Shown piece after piece: positions 1 through 8,073 of a DNA stretch of 39,865 nucleotides. Position 1 is the stretch's first letter. Every line of letters starts with the position of its first letter. A model generated the notes under the pieces. That model had not been told where the DNA came from. It saw nothing but the letters and a program-made list of their open reading frames with translations, and ran no database searches. The stretch comes from Martelella lutilitoris (GTDB lineage: Bacteria > Pseudomonadota > Alphaproteobacteria > Rhizobiales > Rhizobiaceae). The stretch is taken from assembly GCF_005924265.1 (NCBI RefSeq), contig NZ_VCLB01000015.1, positions 1 through 39,865 on the forward strand, in the 5' to 3' direction. The position numbers and the translations under genes were made by a program.

Positions 1-122
1 TAGGAAAGCTCAAGCGCTTCAAACGGGTGGCTCTGCGCTGCGAGAAAACCAAACGCAACTTTTCAGCCATCGTGTCAATCGCTGCAGCATTCAACCTCAT
101 CAAATCCGTCCACACAGCCTAG
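1..122 (+). mobile_element. IS5-family (IS427-like) insertion sequence, 3' end only
   Basis: Bases 3-122 are an open frame for the last 39 residues of a transposase, ending VHTA and a TAG stop. The run RCEKTKRNFSAI followed by FNLIKSVHTA is typical of the OrfB C-terminus of IS5-family, IS427-group elements. The fragment is cut by the window edge. Exactly the same 122 bases occur in reverse complement at 39744-39865. Similarity between the two copies stops at CTAG, which overlaps the stop codon and is either the element's outer end or part of a CTAG/TA target duplication. The rest of the element, including its other end, lies outside the window. Confidence 0.88.
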
Positions 123-419
123 GAAACCGAAAAGTCGGCCCGAAAGACCGAAATGGGGGCGCAAAGCCGCCGTCGTCAGTTGCCGAACCGGCGGGATCAT
201 GGAAATTTGGAAGAAGGTGAGCGCGCGGCTCCGTATTGCGGGCGGTGGCGCAGAGCTCAGATCACCAAAAAGCGCTGAACCAAAGTTACATCAAATAACT
301 GAATAAATTATATTTTTTTTAAAAAAGGGCCGATCCAAAAGAATCTTCTTGACTCGGGTGTGCACGAGAAATGGCGATTTCGTGCATTCTTATGCTTCAT
401 TGGCACAGCAAGATCAAAT
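123..419. other. Unassigned DNA between the IS end and tRNA-Gln
   Basis: I see no recognisable gene here. Two plus-strand frames stay open from the IS boundary, one to a TGA at 276-278 and one to a TAA near 303. Either could be the 3' tail of a gene cut by the IS, but neither peptide resembles a family I know. Bases 296-330 are very AT-rich, including a T run followed by an A run. Bases 361-386 form an imperfect hairpin with GGCG in the loop, just downstream of the minus-strand tRNA. It has no adjacent U-tract, so it may be a processing or termination structure rather than a standard terminator. Confidence 0.5.
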
Positions 420-494
420 TGGCTGGGGTGGCTGGATTCGAACCAGCGCATGCCGATACCAAAAACCGGTGCCTTACCGCTTGGCTACACCCCA
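420..494 (-). tRNA. tRNA-Gln (anticodon TTG)
   Basis: The minus strand folds as a complete 75-nt tRNA. The acceptor stem pairs TGGGGTG with CACCCCA, followed by discriminator G and a genomically encoded CCA. The anticodon arm is a five-pair stem (CCGGT/ATCGG) around loop TTTTGGT, placing TTG at positions 34-36, which reads CAA glutamine codons. The T arm has the GGTTCGAATCC core. It is a single-gene unit, divergent from the MBL-fold gene downstream. It shows no sign of being an integration site: there is no integrase and no duplicated 3' end in the window. Confidence 0.97.
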
Positions 495-532
495 GCATGT
501 CCTCGCCGCATGCGAGCGGCGGAACGACAAGC

Positions 533-561
533 CTCTTAGCAAAGCTCCGACCGGGCGACAA
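533..561 (-). promoter_or_regulatory. Probable promoter of tRNA-Gln
   Basis: On the minus strand, TTGTCG (556-561) and TAAGAG (533-538) are separated by 17 bases, a sigma70-like arrangement. Transcription would begin about 30-35 nt before the mature tRNA 5' end, leaving a short leader for RNase P. This is pattern-based only. Confidence 0.45.
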
Positions 562-698
562 CGGCTAAATCGGGAGATGGACAGTGTTTTTGCCGCCGGG
601 GCAGGACGGAAGTCGGGCCCGGCGGCCTTGCAATTTGTCTTTGCGATGTCAGATAGAGTGGGTCGGCGCACAGGGATCGCGTCGGGCGGAGAATGACA

Positions 699-1610
699 AT
701 GCGCGAGCCTCGATCGGAACAGGACTTCGACCCGGCCTATGGCAGCGCCGTCAGGATCGCCAACGGCGTTTTCCGGCTGACGGCAGAAAACCCCTCCCCC
801 TTCACAGCCGACGGCACGAACGGCTATCTCGTCGGCGAACGGTCTTTGACCATCATCGACCCCGGCCCGGATGTCGAGGGGCACTTCGACATATGGATGA
901 GGGCGATCGACGGGCGGAAGGTCGACGGGATTGCCGTTACCCACACCCATCTCGACCACACGCCGATGGCCCACCGGCTGAAGGCCGCGACCGGCGCGCC
1001 GATCCTCGCCTTTTCGCATCACCGCGCCGCCCGCCCGCTGCATGACGGCGAGGAGAACCCCTTTGCCGAGAGTTCCGACATGGCGCTTTCGCCCGATATC
1101 ACGCTTGCAGACGGCGAACGCATTGCCGCGGACGGCTTCGTGCTGCAGGCTGTCCACACGCCGGGCCATACCGCCAACCACCTCTCCTTCGCGCTGGAAG
1201 GCACGCCCTATCTTTTTTCCGGCGACCATGTGATGGCCTGGTCGACCACCATTGTCGCGCCGCCGGACGGCTCGATGAACGACTACATGGCCTCTCTCGA
1301 AAAGCTGCTTGCGAGGCCGGAAAGCATCTATCTCCCGGGTCACGGCGGCCCGGTCAACGCCGCCCACGGCTTCGTCCGCGGCATCCGCTCGCACCGGCTG
1401 ATGCGCGAAAGGGCGATCCTGGAGCGTCTTGCCGCCGGCGACGAGACAATTGCCGATATGGTGAAGGTGATCTACCGCACCACAAAGCCGAGCCTGCATG
1501 GCGCGGCCGCATTGTCCGTGCTCGCGCATCTCGAGGCGCTGGTCGAGCGCGGCAGCGTTTCGACGGAGGGCCCGCCGCTGCTTGCCGGCCGCTACCGGCT
1601 AGCACGCTAG
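699..1610 (+). CDS. MBL-fold metallohydrolase with C-terminal winged helix (LACTB2-like)
   Basis: The protein is 303 aa. The N-terminal two thirds is a metallo-beta-lactamase fold: a GTNGYLVG strand, IIDPGP, then THTHLDH near residues 81-87 (metal ligands His, His, Asp, His), followed by PGHTANH, SGDHVM and LPGHGGP. The last 80 or so residues resemble the winged-helix tail (BLACT_WH) of LACTB2-type proteins, ending in a LSVLAHLEALVERG segment. The family includes nucleases and thioester or lactone hydrolases, so the substrate is unknown. The GGCGGAG ribosome site at 685-691 sits 7 nt before ATG 699 but only 1 nt before ATG 693, so 699 is preferred. The gene converges on ppdK across a strong palindrome. 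No signal peptide is visible, so it is probably cytoplasmic. Confidence 0.88.
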   Translation: MREPRSEQDFDPAYGSAVRIANGVFRLTAENPSPFTADGTNGYLVGERSLTIIDPGPDVEGHFDIWMRAIDGRKVDGIAVTHTHLDHTPMAHRLKAATGAPILAFSHHRAARPLHDGEENPFAESSDMALSPDITLADGERIAADGFVLQAVHTPGHTANHLSFALEGTPYLFSGDHVMAWSTTIVAPPDGSMNDYMASLEKLLARPESIYLPGHGGPVNAAHGFVRGIRSHRLMRERAILERLAAGDETIADMVKVIYRTTKPSLHGAAALSVLAHLEALVERGSVSTEGPPLLAGRYRLAR

Positions 1611-1713
1611 AGCGCCGTGCGTCCATTCGGACGCACAAAGGACGCTCTAACCTATTGAATCTACGCATCGTGCTTTCCGAAAATCGATTCCGATTTTCGG
1701 AAAGCACGATGCG
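1609..1713. repeat. Double-hairpin extragenic palindrome between convergent genes (likely bidirectional terminator)
   Basis: Two stem-loops lie side by side, both with loop ATTC. The first has an 8-bp stem (1617-1624 with 1629-1636) enclosed by a wider TAGAGCG/CGCTCTA pairing. The second is a perfect 23-bp stem (1664-1686 with 1691-1713). From memory, this mosaic is a multicopy intergenic repeat of Rhizobium/Agrobacterium-type genomes. Its last base abuts the ppdK stop codon at 1714, and its first bases overlap the MBL gene stop. It can fold in transcripts from either direction. Confidence 0.85.
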
Positions 1714-4398
1714 CTAGGCCCTGCCTGCTTCCTCCGCCTGCCGAACGGTTGCCTGGGCGGCGGCAAGCCGCGCGGTCGGCACACGGAAGGGAGAGCAGGA
1801 TACATAGTCGAGAGCCAGTCCCTCGCAGAAGCGAATCGACACCGGGTCGCCGCCATGTTCGCCGCAAATGCCGACCTGAAGGTTTGGCTTGGTCTGGCGT
1901 CCGCGCTCGGTGGCAAGGCGCATCAGTTCACCCACGCCGTCGAAATCAAGCGAAATGAACGGATCACGTTCGATGATGCCCTTCTTCTGGTAGGTGCCGA
2001 GAAAGCCCGGCGCATCGTCGCGCGAAAGGCCGAACGTCGTCTGCGTCAGATCGTTGGTGCCAAGCGAGAAGAAGGCCGCCGTCTCGGCAATTTCATGCGC
2101 TCTCAGGGCCGCGCGCGGTAGTTCCACCATGGTGCCGACCAGATAAGAGATCTCCATGCCGCTTTCTTCCATCACGGCATGGGCGACCGCATCAATCCGC
2201 CCCTTCACATATTCCAGTTCGGCGCGCAGGCTGACGAGCGGCACCATGATCTCCGGCACGATCGGCTCCCCGGTCGCGCGGGCAGCGGCAATCGCGGCCT
2301 CGAAGATCGCGCGGGCCTGCATCTCGGCAATCTCCGGATAGGAAATCGCCAACCGACAGCCGCGATGGCCGAGCATGGGGTTGAACTCATAAAGCGCATC
2401 GAGCCGATGGCGCAGCGCATCGGTTTCCATGCTGAGCGCCTCGGCCACATCCTCCACCTCGCCTGCCGTCTTGGGCAGGAACTCGTGCAATGGCGGGTCA
2501 AGCAGGCGGATCGTCACCGGCAGGCCGTGCATGATGGCAAAGAGTTCCTCGAAATCGGCCCGCTGCATCGGCAAAAGCTGGTCGAGCGCCTGCCGGCGCC
2601 CTTCTTCCGTTTCCGCCAGGATCATCCGGCGCATCATGCGGATACGGTCGCCCTCGAAAAACATGTGCTCCGTGCGGCAAAGCCCGATGCCCTCGGCGCC
2701 GAAGTCACGTGCCGCGCGCGCATCGCCCGGCGTATCGGCATTGGTCCTCACCTTCATGCGCCGCACATCATCGGCCCATTCCATCAGTCGCTGGAAATCG
2801 CCGGACAGGGCCGGCTTCTGCGTTGGCGCCGCCCCCTTCATCACCCGGCCCGTGGCGCCATCGATCGTCACCGTGTCGCCTGGATGCAGCATGGTTCCGT
2901 TCAGGCCGTGGAGGATGTTGGCGAAGCGGTCGACACGCATATTGCCCGCGCCCGTCACGCAGGGCACGCCCATGCCGCGCGCCACCACCGCCGCATGGCT
3001 GGTCATGCCGCCGCGCGTCGTCAAAACGCCGATCGCCGCCGTCATGCCATGGATATCCTCCGGGCTCGTCTCGGTGCGCACGAGAATGACCTTGCGCCCC
3101 TCCGCATGGGCGGAGATTGCCTCCTCGGCGGTAAACACGATCTCGCCGGTGACGGCACCGGGAGAGGCCGGCAGGCCGGAACCGATCTGGGTGCCCTTGT
3201 AGCCCGGCTTGATGGTCGGATGCAGCATCTGGTCGAGCGTCGCCGGATCGACGCGAACGATCGCCTCCTCGCGGGTGATCAGGCCCTCGTCGGCCATGTC
3301 CATGGCGATCTTCATCGCCGCGCCGGCCGCCCGCTTTCCGGAACGCGTCTGCAGCATGTAGAGCCTGCCGCGCTCGATGGTGAATTCCATGTCCTGCATA
3401 TCGCCATAGTGGCGCTCAAGACGGGCGGAAACGGTATCGAGCTCCCGGAAGGCCTCAGGCATCAGCTTTTCCAGAGACGGTTTCTCGCCGCCGGAAGCGA
3501 TCCGTCCCGGCTCCGTCACGCTTTGTGGCGTGCGAATGCCGGCGACGACATCTTCCCCTTGAGCATTGACCAGGAATTCGCCGTAAAGCGCCTTTTCGCC
3601 GGTCGAGGGATTGCGGGTGAAGGCGACGCCGGTCGCCGAATCATTGCCGAGATTGCCGAACACCATGGCCTGGATATTGACCGCCGTGCCCCATTCGAAC
3701 GGGATATTGTGCAGCGCGCGATAGGTCGTCGCCCTGGCGCTGGTCCAGCTGGAAAAGACCGCCGAGATCGCGCCCCAGAGCTGCTCATAGGGGTCCTGCG
3801 GAAAGGCCTCGCCAAGTTCCTCTTCCAAAAGTTCCTTGTAGCTTGCCACAATGTCCTCAAGCTGCCCGGCCGTCAGCTGGGTTTCGTAGGCGTGACCCAG
3901 TTCGGAGAGCCGCTCCTCCAGCAGTTCCTCGAAGAATTCCTGGTCGAGCCCGAGCGCGACATCGGAATACATCTGGATGAAGCGACGATAGCTGTCCCAG
4001 GCAAAGCGGGCATCGCCCGTATCTTCGGCCAGAAGCTGGACCGTCTCGTCATTGAGACCGAGATTGAGGACCGTATCCATCATGCCGGGCATGGATACCC
4101 GTGAGCCAGACCGCACGGATAAAAGCAGAGGACGTTTGCTGAGACCGAAGAGCTTGCCGGTTGCCTGTTCGACCTTCTTCAGGCCCCGGGCCACCTCCTC
4201 CTTCAGGCCGTCCGGAAAGGTCTTGCCGTGTTCGTAGAAATAGAGACAGACATCGGAGACGACGGTCAGGCCGGGCGGCACGGGAAGCCCCATGCGCGCC
4301 ATCTCGGCAAGACTTGCGCCCTTGCCGCCCAGTCGATTCCGGTCAATCTCGTGTTCTTCCGCCTCGCTGAAACCGAAACCGTAAACCCAGTTCGCCAT
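1714..4398 (-). CDS. ppdK: Pyruvate, phosphate dikinase
   Basis: This enzyme interconverts pyruvate + ATP + Pi and PEP + AMP + PPi (EC 2.7.9.1), serving gluconeogenesis or pyrophosphate-driven glycolysis. At 894 aa it has the usual bacterial length. The order is N-terminal ATP-grasp domain (GGKGASLAEM, then LSVRSGSRVSMPGMMDT), central phosphohistidine domain with GGMTSHAAVVARGMGVPC and catalytic His about 468, then the C-terminal PEP/pyruvate barrel (GAEGIGLCRTEHMF, SLGTNDLTQTTFG, and VGICGEHGGDP with the catalytic Cys). The Thr next to the catalytic His is the known regulatory phosphorylation site in this family. Start 4398 (MANWVYGFG) is chosen because it begins at the conserved N-terminus; the frame stays open to 4467. 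It lies downstream of smc in the same direction, after a possible terminator. Confidence 0.97.
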   Translation of the reverse strand: MANWVYGFGFSEAEEHEIDRNRLGGKGASLAEMARMGLPVPPGLTVVSDVCLYFYEHGKTFPDGLKEEVARGLKKVEQATGKLFGLSKRPLLLSVRSGSRVSMPGMMDTVLNLGLNDETVQLLAEDTGDARFAWDSYRRFIQMYSDVALGLDQEFFEELLEERLSELGHAYETQLTAGQLEDIVASYKELLEEELGEAFPQDPYEQLWGAISAVFSSWTSARATTYRALHNIPFEWGTAVNIQAMVFGNLGNDSATGVAFTRNPSTGEKALYGEFLVNAQGEDVVAGIRTPQSVTEPGRIASGGEKPSLEKLMPEAFRELDTVSARLERHYGDMQDMEFTIERGRLYMLQTRSGKRAAGAAMKIAMDMADEGLITREEAIVRVDPATLDQMLHPTIKPGYKGTQIGSGLPASPGAVTGEIVFTAEEAISAHAEGRKVILVRTETSPEDIHGMTAAIGVLTTRGGMTSHAAVVARGMGVPCVTGAGNMRVDRFANILHGLNGTMLHPGDTVTIDGATGRVMKGAAPTQKPALSGDFQRLMEWADDVRRMKVRTNADTPGDARAARDFGAEGIGLCRTEHMFFEGDRIRMMRRMILAETEEGRRQALDQLLPMQRADFEELFAIMHGLPVTIRLLDPPLHEFLPKTAGEVEDVAEALSMETDALRHRLDALYEFNPMLGHRGCRLAISYPEIAEMQARAIFEAAIAAARATGEPIVPEIMVPLVSLRAELEYVKGRIDAVAHAVMEESGMEISYLVGTMVELPRAALRAHEIAETAAFFSLGTNDLTQTTFGLSRDDAPGFLGTYQKKGIIERDPFISLDFDGVGELMRLATERGRQTKPNLQVGICGEHGGDPVSIRFCEGLALDYVSCSPFRVPTARLAAAQATVRQAEEAGRA

Positions 4399-4403
4399 TC
4401 GTC

Positions 4404-4420
4404 CGCCCGGTTGCCGGGCG
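4404..4420 (-). promoter_or_regulatory. Hairpin over the ppdK ribosome-binding region
   Basis: A perfect 7-bp stem (CGCCCGG/CCGGGCG) with a 3-nt loop ends 5 nt before the ppdK ATG. Its 3' arm contains the only purine-rich stretch that could act as a Shine-Dalgarno site. It could limit translation initiation, but no regulator is implied by the sequence. Confidence 0.4.
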
Positions 4421-4492
4421 CGATGCCCGTCTTCACTCTCTCTTTGCCGGACGTTAGAGCATCGCAACCGAAATGAGAATTGGACAAAAGAG

Positions 4493-4529
4493 AAAAATCC
4501 CGAAGACGGAGGCCGGCCGGCCCGCCGTC
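4493..4529 (-). terminator. Possible terminator after smc
   Basis: The minus strand pairs GACGG with CCGTC around a GC-rich self-complementary core (GCCGGCCGGC). A TTTTT run follows about 7 nt after the stem, and a second T-rich stretch after that. The stem overlaps the smc stop codon. The offset between stem and T-run makes this weaker than a standard terminator. Confidence 0.4.
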
Positions 4530-7500
4530 AGGCTTCCTCGACCAGTTTCTCGGCCGTCCTCAGGTCGACGGAGACCAGTTGCGAGACCCCCTGTTCAGCC
4601 ATCGTCACCCCGAACAGCCGATCCATGCGGGCCATGGTGATCGGGTTGTGGGTGATCACGACGAAGCGGGTCTCGGTGGTCGCAGCCATTTCGTCGAGCA
4701 GGTTGCAGTAACGCTCGACATTGTGGTCGTCGAGCGGCGCATCGACCTCGTCCAGCACGCAGATCGGTGCAGGGTTGGTGAGGAATACGGCGAAGATCAG
4801 CGCCATCGCCGTCAGCGCCTGCTCGCCGCCCGAGAGCAGCGTCATGGTCTGCGGCTTCTTGCCGGGCGGGCGGGCGAGGATCTCAAGCCCTGCCTCCAGC
4901 GGATCATCCGATTCGATCAGCTGCAGTTCCGCCATGCCGCCGCCGAAGAGATGGACGAAGAGGCGCTGGAACTGGTCATTGACCTCGTCAAAGGCGGCGA
5001 GCAGCCGTTCGCGGCCCTCGCGGTTGAGGTTCTGGATGGCGCCGCGCAGCTTGCGGATGGCGTCGAGAATATCGTCGCGCTCGCGCACCAGTTCCTCCAG
5101 CTTGCCGGAAAGCTCCGCCTGCTCCTCCTCGGCGCGCAGATTGACCGCACCAAGCCGTTCGCGCTCGACCTTGAGCCGCTCCAGCGCGCGTTCCACGGCG
5201 ATCGGGTCCGGCAAGTCGGCATCGGGCGCCAGTCCGGTCAGGCGGAAGGCTTCGTGCGGCGCGACTTCGAGCACCTCCCGGATGCGCGCTTCCGACGCCT
5301 CGCGCCGCTCGCGGGCGGAAACCAGACGCTCTTCGGCGCGGCCGCGCTTTTCGCGCGCTTCGGCAAGATCGGCGAGCGCCTTGGCGGCATGGCGGTCGGC
5401 CTCGCGCTGGGCCTCCTCGGCTTCGGCGAGGCGGTCTGCTGCCGACTTTCGCGCCTCTTCGGCGGCCTCGAGCTCGCGGATCAACTGACGGCGCTTGTCT
5501 TCGAGTTCTTCCGGCGCTTCTTCCAGTTCCTCCAGTTCGTCGCGGGCCTCGTCCTCGCGCGCCCGGAGCGTCGCGATCTGCGCTTCCGCGCCCTTTGCTC
5601 GGTTCTGCCAGCTTGCGCGCTCCTGGCCGATGGCGACGATACGGCGCTTGCGGGCCTCGTTCTCGCGCATCAGGCCGTCATGGCGGGCACGGGCTTCGGC
5701 AAGCGCGCCGCGCAGCCGGGCGACTTCCGCCCCCTGTGCGGCAAGACGTTGCTCTAGAGCGGAAAAATCAGGCGCTTCGGCAAGCTGCGCCTCCGCCTCT
5801 TCGGCGCGCGCTGCGACATCTTCCAGTTGGGCGGCAAGCTGGCTGCGGGTCTCGGCCACCACATCACGGCGGCGCACCAGCTCGCCCGATGCCCGCTCGG
5901 CTTCGGCGAGCGCGGAACGCGCATCGGCCACCATGCGTCCGGCCAGACGGAGCTTCTCGCGCGCGCCGGCAAGAAGGGCCTCGGCGGCGCGCACCGTTTC
6001 ACCGGTCTGACGCTGGCGCTGCTCCGCATCCTCAAGCCGAACCTCCGCCTCACGGCGCTCGTCCTCAAGCGCTGCGAGCCGGTTCTTCTGGGAAAGGCGA
6101 AGGGCTGCGGCACTCGGCGCATCCGCGCCCTTCACATGCCCGTCCCAACGGAACACGGCGCCGGCGCGGGTGACCAGTTCCTGTCCGGGTGAAAGCGATG
6201 CCATCATCGCCTCGCCTTCGCCCTCCTCCACCAGGCCGACCTGCCGGAGACGCCGCATGATTTCAGCCGGCGCCTGGACCAGTTCGCTGATCGGCCGGCA
6301 ACCGGAAGGCAGCGGCGGATCGCCAGCGCCAGCGCCATTGCCACGCCAATGGGCCGGCGCCTCGGCCTCCAGAGGCGTTTCCAGGTCATCGCCGAGCACC
6401 GCGCCGAGCGCCGTCTCATAGCCCTGCTCGATGCTCAGAAGATCGGCAAGCGGGGTGAAATCGCCGGCGGCGGCGCTTGCGGAGAGCATTTGCGCAATCG
6501 TGCGGGCCTCGGTCTCGATTTCGGAGAGCTTCGCTTTGGCAGCCTCCACCGGCTGGCGGGTCAGCGCCTCGTTGCGGCGCGCCTCGGCAAGGGCTTCTTC
6601 CGTCGATTCCTCGCCGCCATAGGCTTCCTCCTCGGCAATCTCCGCGGCCTCCAGCGCCTCGCGCTTTTCCAATGGGTCCGGCAGTGCCGAAATCCGGGCA
6701 GAGATGCCGTCAAGCTCGCTGTCGGCGTCGCTTACCTGTTTTTCCAGCCGCGCCCGCCTGCCGGCAAGATCGGCGATCGCGCGCTCAAGCTGAGCGCGCG
6801 TCGCCGCCGCCTCGGCCCGCTCGGCCGTCAGCGCGGTGAAGACGCTTTCGCTGTCTGAAAGCCTCGCCGCCGCCTCGTCCATTGTCTCGCGCGCCGCCGC
6901 CACGTCCTCGCCGGAAAAGTCGAGCAGCTCGGTCAACTCGGCTTCTTCGGCGCCAAGACGTTCCAGAATGGCGCTGTTGTCTTCGATCATCGCCTCTTCG
7001 CGGCGAATGTCTTCGGCAAGCTGCAGCAGTCGGCGGGAAAGCTCGTCGCGGCGACGCATCATCCGTGCGGCATCATCGTCGAGCTGGCGACGGGCAATCT
7101 GCAGGCGCTGCAACGTCGCCGCCGCCTTGACCTCGGCGTCGCGCAATTCCGGCGTCTTCAGGCCCGCCACGGCCTGGGTCTTGGCCGCCTCCATCTGCTG
7201 GTTGGCGCGCTCGGCGACGACGGAGGTCAATTGGTTCAGCGCGCTTGTCGCCTCCGCCTCGGCGTTTTTCGCCTCCACCCAGCGCAGATGCAGAAGGATG
7301 GCATCGTGGGCGCGGATATCGGCGGAGAGCGACTTGTAGCGCGTCGCCTGCCGCGTCTGGCGCTTCAGACTTTCGATCTGGCTCGACAGTTGCGCGGTGA
7401 CGTCCTCAAGCCGTTCCAGATTGGTCTCGGCGGCGCGCAGCCTGAGTTCCGCCTCGTGGCGGCGCGAATAGAGCCCGGAAATACCGGCGGCCTCTTCCAG

Positions 7501-7989
7501 CAATTGCCGGCGGGCCTGCGGCTTTGCCTGGATCAGTTCGCCGATCCGCCCCTGCCCGACCATGGAGGGCGAACGCGCGCCGGTGGAGGCATCGGCGAAG
7601 AGAAGCTGCACATCCTTGGCGCGCGCCTCCTTGCCGTTGATGCGATAGAGCGATCCCTGCTCGCGGGTGATGCGCCGCGAGACCTGGATCTCGTCGCTGT
7701 CATTGAAGGCTGCGGGCGCGGACCGGTCGGCATTGTCTATGTGCAGGCCGACTTCCGCCGAGTTGCGGGCCGGACGGCTGCCGGAGCCGGAAAAGATCAC
7801 GTCGTCCATGCCGGAGGCGCGCATGTTCTTGTAGGAATTTTCGCCCATCACCCAGCGCAGGGCCTCGACAAGGTTGGACTTGCCGCAGCCATTGGGGCCG
7901 ACGACACCCGTCAACCCCGGCGCGATGACGAAATCGCTCGCCTCGACGAAGGACTTGAAGCCGACAAGACGCAGGCGCTCGAACTTCAT
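4528..7989 (-). CDS. smc: Chromosome segregation protein SMC
   Basis: This ATPase forms the condensin ring that compacts and separates chromosomes. At 1153 aa it is standard for alphaproteobacterial SMC. It starts with KFERLRLVGFKSF and Walker A GPNGCGKS (residues 31-38). A long Ala/Glu/Arg-rich coiled coil follows to about 500, then the hinge domain about 505-660 and the return coiled coil to about 1000. The C-terminal head carries the signature LSGGEQALTAMALIF and Walker B CVLDEVDAPLD. The reading frame is intact throughout. It is transcribed away from the dsbA-like gene but separated from it by a strong terminator, so it probably has its own promoter. No scpA or scpB partner gene is in this window, which is usual because those genes are normally elsewhere. 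Confidence 0.97.
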   Translation of the reverse strand: MKFERLRLVGFKSFVEASDFVIAPGLTGVVGPNGCGKSNLVEALRWVMGENSYKNMRASGMDDVIFSGSGSRPARNSAEVGLHIDNADRSAPAAFNDSDEIQVSRRITREQGSLYRINGKEARAKDVQLLFADASTGARSPSMVGQGRIGELIQAKPQARRQLLEEAAGISGLYSRRHEAELRLRAAETNLERLEDVTAQLSSQIESLKRQTRQATRYKSLSADIRAHDAILLHLRWVEAKNAEAEATSALNQLTSVVAERANQQMEAAKTQAVAGLKTPELRDAEVKAAATLQRLQIARRQLDDDAARMMRRRDELSRRLLQLAEDIRREEAMIEDNSAILERLGAEEAELTELLDFSGEDVAAARETMDEAAARLSDSESVFTALTAERAEAAATRAQLERAIADLAGRRARLEKQVSDADSELDGISARISALPDPLEKREALEAAEIAEEEAYGGEESTEEALAEARRNEALTRQPVEAAKAKLSEIETEARTIAQMLSASAAAGDFTPLADLLSIEQGYETALGAVLGDDLETPLEAEAPAHWRGNGAGAGDPPLPSGCRPISELVQAPAEIMRRLRQVGLVEEGEGEAMMASLSPGQELVTRAGAVFRWDGHVKGADAPSAAALRLSQKNRLAALEDERREAEVRLEDAEQRQRQTGETVRAAEALLAGAREKLRLAGRMVADARSALAEAERASGELVRRRDVVAETRSQLAAQLEDVAARAEEAEAQLAEAPDFSALEQRLAAQGAEVARLRGALAEARARHDGLMRENEARKRRIVAIGQERASWQNRAKGAEAQIATLRAREDEARDELEELEEAPEELEDKRRQLIRELEAAEEARKSAADRLAEAEEAQREADRHAAKALADLAEAREKRGRAEERLVSARERREASEARIREVLEVAPHEAFRLTGLAPDADLPDPIAVERALERLKVERERLGAVNLRAEEEQAELSGKLEELVRERDDILDAIRKLRGAIQNLNREGRERLLAAFDEVNDQFQRLFVHLFGGGMAELQLIESDDPLEAGLEILARPPGKKPQTMTLLSGGEQALTAMALIFAVFLTNPAPICVLDEVDAPLDDHNVERYCNLLDEMAATTETRFVVITHNPITMARMDRLFGVTMAEQGVSQLVSVDLRTAEKLVEEA

Positions 7990-8021
7990 CGGCCGACATC
8001 CCGCAAAGGACAGCCTGACAC

Positions 8022-8051
8022 AAAAAAGCGCGCGCCCTCACAGGCGCGCGC
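8022..8051 (-). terminator. Rho-independent terminator after the DsbA-family gene
   Basis: The minus strand forms a perfect 9-bp stem GGCGCGCGC... with GCGCGCGCC (8043-8051 with 8028-8036), directly followed by six T residues (8027-8022). It lies 22 nt downstream of the DsbA-family stop codon and only about 32 nt upstream of the smc start. Confidence 0.88.
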
Positions 8052-8073
8052 CAAAATCTCAGCGAACGGTCTT

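Noticed and set aside
123-305. A truncated gene cut by the left IS
   Set aside because: Two frames remain open for 50-60 residues but neither has recognisable content or biased codon use, so I could not support a pseudogene call.
420-494. tRNA-Gln as an integration site for a mobile island
   Set aside because: No integrase, no duplicated tRNA end and no foreign gene block adjoin it; the IS is a separate DDE element that does not target tRNA genes.
2179-4104. A 641-residue open frame on the plus strand opposite ppdK, and similar long antisense frames opposite smc (4480-5757, 7231-8787) and tkt (17990-19588 minus)
   Set aside because: These are mirror frames of GC-rich coding DNA. They are His/Arg/Gly-rich, lack family similarity and lie wholly opposite strongly conserved enzymes.
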